This document shows positions 5,357 to 7,127 of a stretch of 7,127 bases of DNA, piece after piece. The notes under the pieces are model-generated. The model was given only the letters and a program-made list of their open reading frames with translations. It was not told where the DNA came from and made no database searches. Position numbers and translations under genes: made by a program. The DNA is from Candidatus Zixiibacteriota bacterium (GTDB lineage: Bacteria; Zixibacteria; MSB-5A5; GN15; FEB-12), in contig QNAF01000134.1 of the NCBI GenBank assembly GCA_003641405.1, positions 1 to 7,127 on the forward strand, in the 5' to 3' direction. Positions within the stretch are counted from its first letter, which is position 1. Every line of letters starts with the position of its first letter.

Positions 5357-6073
5357 TCAAGGGCTCAGAGTTGGAAATGAGACAAAAAGTGGTTTTGATT
5401 TGGCCTGCACCTGAATTACCAGTGTGTTGCCTAGTTGAATAACTCCCGTCTCCAAAGAGAATCCCTTGTTATCAGAATCTTTGAGTATCCTTGTCCCCTG
5501 ATCCCAGACCATAGCCGCGCTAAGCCAATCGTATGTAATTTGGTCAACTACGTCAACAAACCGCATATGAATCGATACGTTACTGAGTGACGAGTGGCTC
5601 GGTTGGAAGCAGTACTGCGCGATCCATGAGTCAGAGACAGTATCATGATGAAACGTCATCTTATCCTCAAGGAAGATCAGGCGAGGTTTGCTCTCCCAAA
5701 TCTCAGTTTTCACTTCGGCGAGGCTCTCGGCTAGTGCTGTCAATGCACTGACGGTATCGAGATCGGGGAACTTCTGAGTAGCAACTGCAGTCAATGGGGT
5801 GAGCAGCTTCGTCAAAGAGTCGACAGTGCTATCCAATCCCGTTGTTCTCTTTGTTAGAGTCTCAACATTGGAAGAGAGTTCTCTCTCTGATTTCTCGGTT
5901 TGACTGTTCTCAAATGCAACAAAGATCAGAGAAGCCGTTAGCAGAACTGGCCAGGCCAACATCAAGATCAGGGAGAATCGGCGGTGCTTCTTGGAGTCGA
6001 CAATGTGATCAAGCCCATACCCAATCATTGCGACAAGCCAGCTTAGTCCCAGTACGATTTGTGTGATAGACAT
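5357..6073 (-). CDS. Membrane-anchored coiled-coil protein of unknown function
   Basis: The product is 238 aa and I do not recognise its family. Two hydrophobic segments, about residues 4-20 and 33-54, are joined by a short charged loop (DSKKHRR). After them comes a helical region at about 57-128 with heptad-like spacing (LSSNVETLTKRTTGLDSTVDSL...LTALAESLAEVKTEI), probably a coiled coil. The C-terminal part (about 130-238) is strand-rich with regular alternation and could be a small beta domain. The positive residues between the two segments suggest a cytoplasmic loop, with both the N-terminus and the coiled-coil region outside the cytoplasm. The start is 2 bp after the stop of the MBL-fold gene, with GGAG (6082-6085) inside that gene's last codons at 8-nt spacing, so translation is probably coupled. 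Codon use is a little richer in A/T than in its neighbours. Membrane topology is supported by sequence; function is unknown. Confidence 0.82.
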   Translation of the reverse strand: MSITQIVLGLSWLVAMIGYGLDHIVDSKKHRRFSLILMLAWPVLLTASLIFVAFENSQTEKSERELSSNVETLTKRTTGLDSTVDSLTKLLTPLTAVATQKFPDLDTVSALTALAESLAEVKTEIWESKPRLIFLEDKMTFHHDTVSDSWIAQYCFQPSHSSLSNVSIHMRFVDVVDQITYDWLSAAMVWDQGTRILKDSDNKGFSLETGVIQLGNTLVIQVQAKSKPLFVSFPTLSP

Positions 6074-6109
6074 ACCTACAACTCCAATCTCAGTCCATCA
6101 TTCGCCAGA
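6074..6109 (-). repeat. Second copy of the 36-bp repeat, within the MBL gene 3' end
   Basis: This matches 3723-3758 at 33 of 36 positions in the same orientation. Here it encodes the last eleven residues (SLANDGLRLEL) and the stop of the MBL-fold gene and carries the ribosome site of the next gene. Similarity stops shortly after the stop codon and within about a dozen codons upstream of it, so the shared block is short and has sharp edges. Confidence 0.75.
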
Positions 6110-6858
6110 GATACGTTCGTCAGCGATGCCCGTTCAATCTGGTTCCTGAGCGCCGCCACCTCTTCCTCATCTCCAAGATGCGTGAGGATATACTCTCCCA
6201 CGGTGGACGAACGCATATGATCGAACAAATGCTCAAGGTTCACGTGCGTAGTTTCCACCAGGGCGTAATCGAGATCCTGCAGTTGGTCGCGGATATCCTC
6301 GAAACTCCCGATGTCAGCCGAATAAAATACCGACCTGTCCCCGACATCAATCCTGAAACTACAACACTGCATCCTGTTAGGCAGACCCAGCCGTCCTATG
6401 TCCACCTTCGTTCCGACCAGGTGGCTGTTGCCGATTGCGGTCAGTTTGAATCGGTCGTTTTCATACACGAGACCATCGGAGTAGCCATGAATTCGCAACT
6501 CAAGTTTAATATTGTCCGACAGCAAATACACGGCGTTCAGATAGCTTCTGAAGGGAGCGATAAATTCGCCTGGAAGGTAGACATCCAGTCTGCGTCCGGT
6601 ACGCAACACATGCAGCATCTGGATAATCAGTGACAGGTCACAGACGTGATCGGAATGCGTATGGCTAACAAATATGCGGTCCAGCTTGAACGGATCGAAC
6701 CCGCAGCGAAGGAATGACGAACAGACTCCACCCCCGCAGTCAATCAGGCTGAGGCTCTCCCCCGTCTGCAGAACGTAACCTGAGCATGCCCGGTTCGCCT
6801 GCGGCATACCCGACGAGGAACCGAGCACAGTCAATGTGTTGTCAGAAGTATCCTTCAT
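6076..6858 (-). CDS. MBL-fold metal-dependent hydrolase, RNase Z-like
   Basis: The product is 260 aa, a usual length for single-domain metallo-beta-lactamase-fold enzymes of the RNase Z/ElaC-like branch. The N-terminus TVLGSSSGMPQANRACSGYVL is typical of that branch. Metal-ligand motifs in order are SHTHSDH (65-71, the HxHxDH box), His146 in NSHL, Asp182 in YSADIG (179-184), and a C-terminal THLGD with His227. VETTH (201-205) precedes it. All zinc-site residues appear present, so the enzyme should be active as a soluble two-metal phosphodiesterase or related hydrolase. It lacks the extended exosite arm I would expect of true tRNase Z, so tRNA 3' processing is not assured, and cyclic-nucleotide or other phosphodiester substrates are possible. 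The start codon overlaps the stop of the threonine aldolase gene in an ATGA (6855-6858), implying translational coupling. The distal gene follows after 2 bp. Confidence 0.9.
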   Translation of the reverse strand: MKDTSDNTLTVLGSSSGMPQANRACSGYVLQTGESLSLIDCGGGVCSSFLRCGFDPFKLDRIFVSHTHSDHVCDLSLIIQMLHVLRTGRRLDVYLPGEFIAPFRSYLNAVYLLSDNIKLELRIHGYSDGLVYENDRFKLTAIGNSHLVGTKVDIGRLGLPNRMQCCSFRIDVGDRSVFYSADIGSFEDIRDQLQDLDYALVETTHVNLEHLFDHMRSSTVGEYILTHLGDEEEVAALRNQIERASLTNVSLANDGLRLEL

Positions 6859-7127
6859 GATACCAGGGCACCCTCTACCCTGCTCAAGGCCTCCTCACAA
6901 TCCGCCCGGGATACATCAAGGTGCGTGACAAACCGAATCGTTTTGGGACCGAATTGGACAGCCAGAACGCTGACCTTCTGCATCTTCTCAAGGATCGTTT
7001 CGACTGAGACATCCGAGACAACATCAACCAGAATGATGTTGGTTTCGACCCGGCTCATGTCGATGGTGAATATTGGTAGTCGATTGAATCCCTCGGCCAG
7101 CAGGTGGGCGTTGGCGTGATCTTCAGC
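6855..7127 (-). CDS. ltaE: L-threonine aldolase, C-terminal part (cut by window edge)
   Basis: The last 90 residues are present and the frame is open to the window edge, so the gene continues beyond it. Recognisable family features are AEDHANAHLLAEGF at the edge, then VETNIILVDV and VQFGPKTIRFVTHLDVSRADCEEAL, which are the C-terminal small-domain motifs of low-specificity L-threonine aldolase (fold-type I PLP enzyme, EC 4.1.2.48). This cytosolic enzyme splits L-threonine or allo-threonine into glycine and acetaldehyde. The PLP lysine and most of the active site lie outside the window and cannot be checked. An internal ATG at 7058 is not the start, because conserved aldolase residues precede it. 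The stop overlaps the next start by 4 bp. The related beta-eliminating lyases share the fold, but the VETN and THLDVS motifs favour threonine aldolase. Confidence 0.88.
   Translation of the reverse strand, partial: AEDHANAHLLAEGFNRLPIFTIDMSRVETNIILVDVVSDVSVETILEKMQKVSVLAVQFGPKTIRFVTHLDVSRADCEEALSRVEGALVS

Overview
The window looks like chromosomal DNA from a free-living bacterium of roughly balanced base composition. It has compact coding on both strands, a tRNA gene with a consensus sigma70-type promoter, a bacterial-type glutaminyl-tRNA synthetase and a lipoprotein carrying an NHL beta-propeller. GlnRS is absent from many bacterial phyla. Together with the NHL lipoprotein and repeat-like spacers, this fits an environmental lineage such as the FCB-group candidate phyla (for example Zixibacteria). 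That placement is an impression; only a GlnRS tree or 16S linkage would settle it.

Layout from left to right. (1) 1-198 is non-coding and holds a weak terminator-like hairpin. (2) 199-543 (-) is a small AT-rich helix-turn-helix/SANT-like protein. (3) 544-851 is a spacer with nested complementary segments at 725-839. (4) 852-925 (-) is tRNA-Arg(TCT), with its promoter at 948-976. (5) 1079-1606 (-) is a two-TM protein with a probable PH-like domain, preceded on the same strand by glnS (1663-3375, -). (6) 3376-4039 is a gene-poor spacer that looks like repeat or degraded sequence and includes a near-copy of the 3' end of a gene 2.35 kb away. (7) 4040-5254 (+) is an NHL-repeat lipoprotein, ended by a strong bidirectional terminator at 5293-5319. 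(8) 5357-7127 (-) is a tight three-gene unit: the C-terminus of L-threonine aldolase (cut by the window edge), an RNase Z-like metallo-beta-lactamase-fold hydrolase overlapping it by 4 bp, and a membrane-anchored coiled-coil protein 2 bp further on.

The coding content is mostly housekeeping: tRNA charging, tRNA-Arg and amino-acid metabolism, plus envelope proteins of unknown role. I see no CRISPR array, transposase, phage gene, toxin-antitoxin pair or recognisable defence island, and no clear novel system. The observations most worth checking are the 36-bp duplicated MBL 3' end, the nested-helix element beside the tRNA, and the uncharacterised membrane protein tied to the ltaE-MBL unit.
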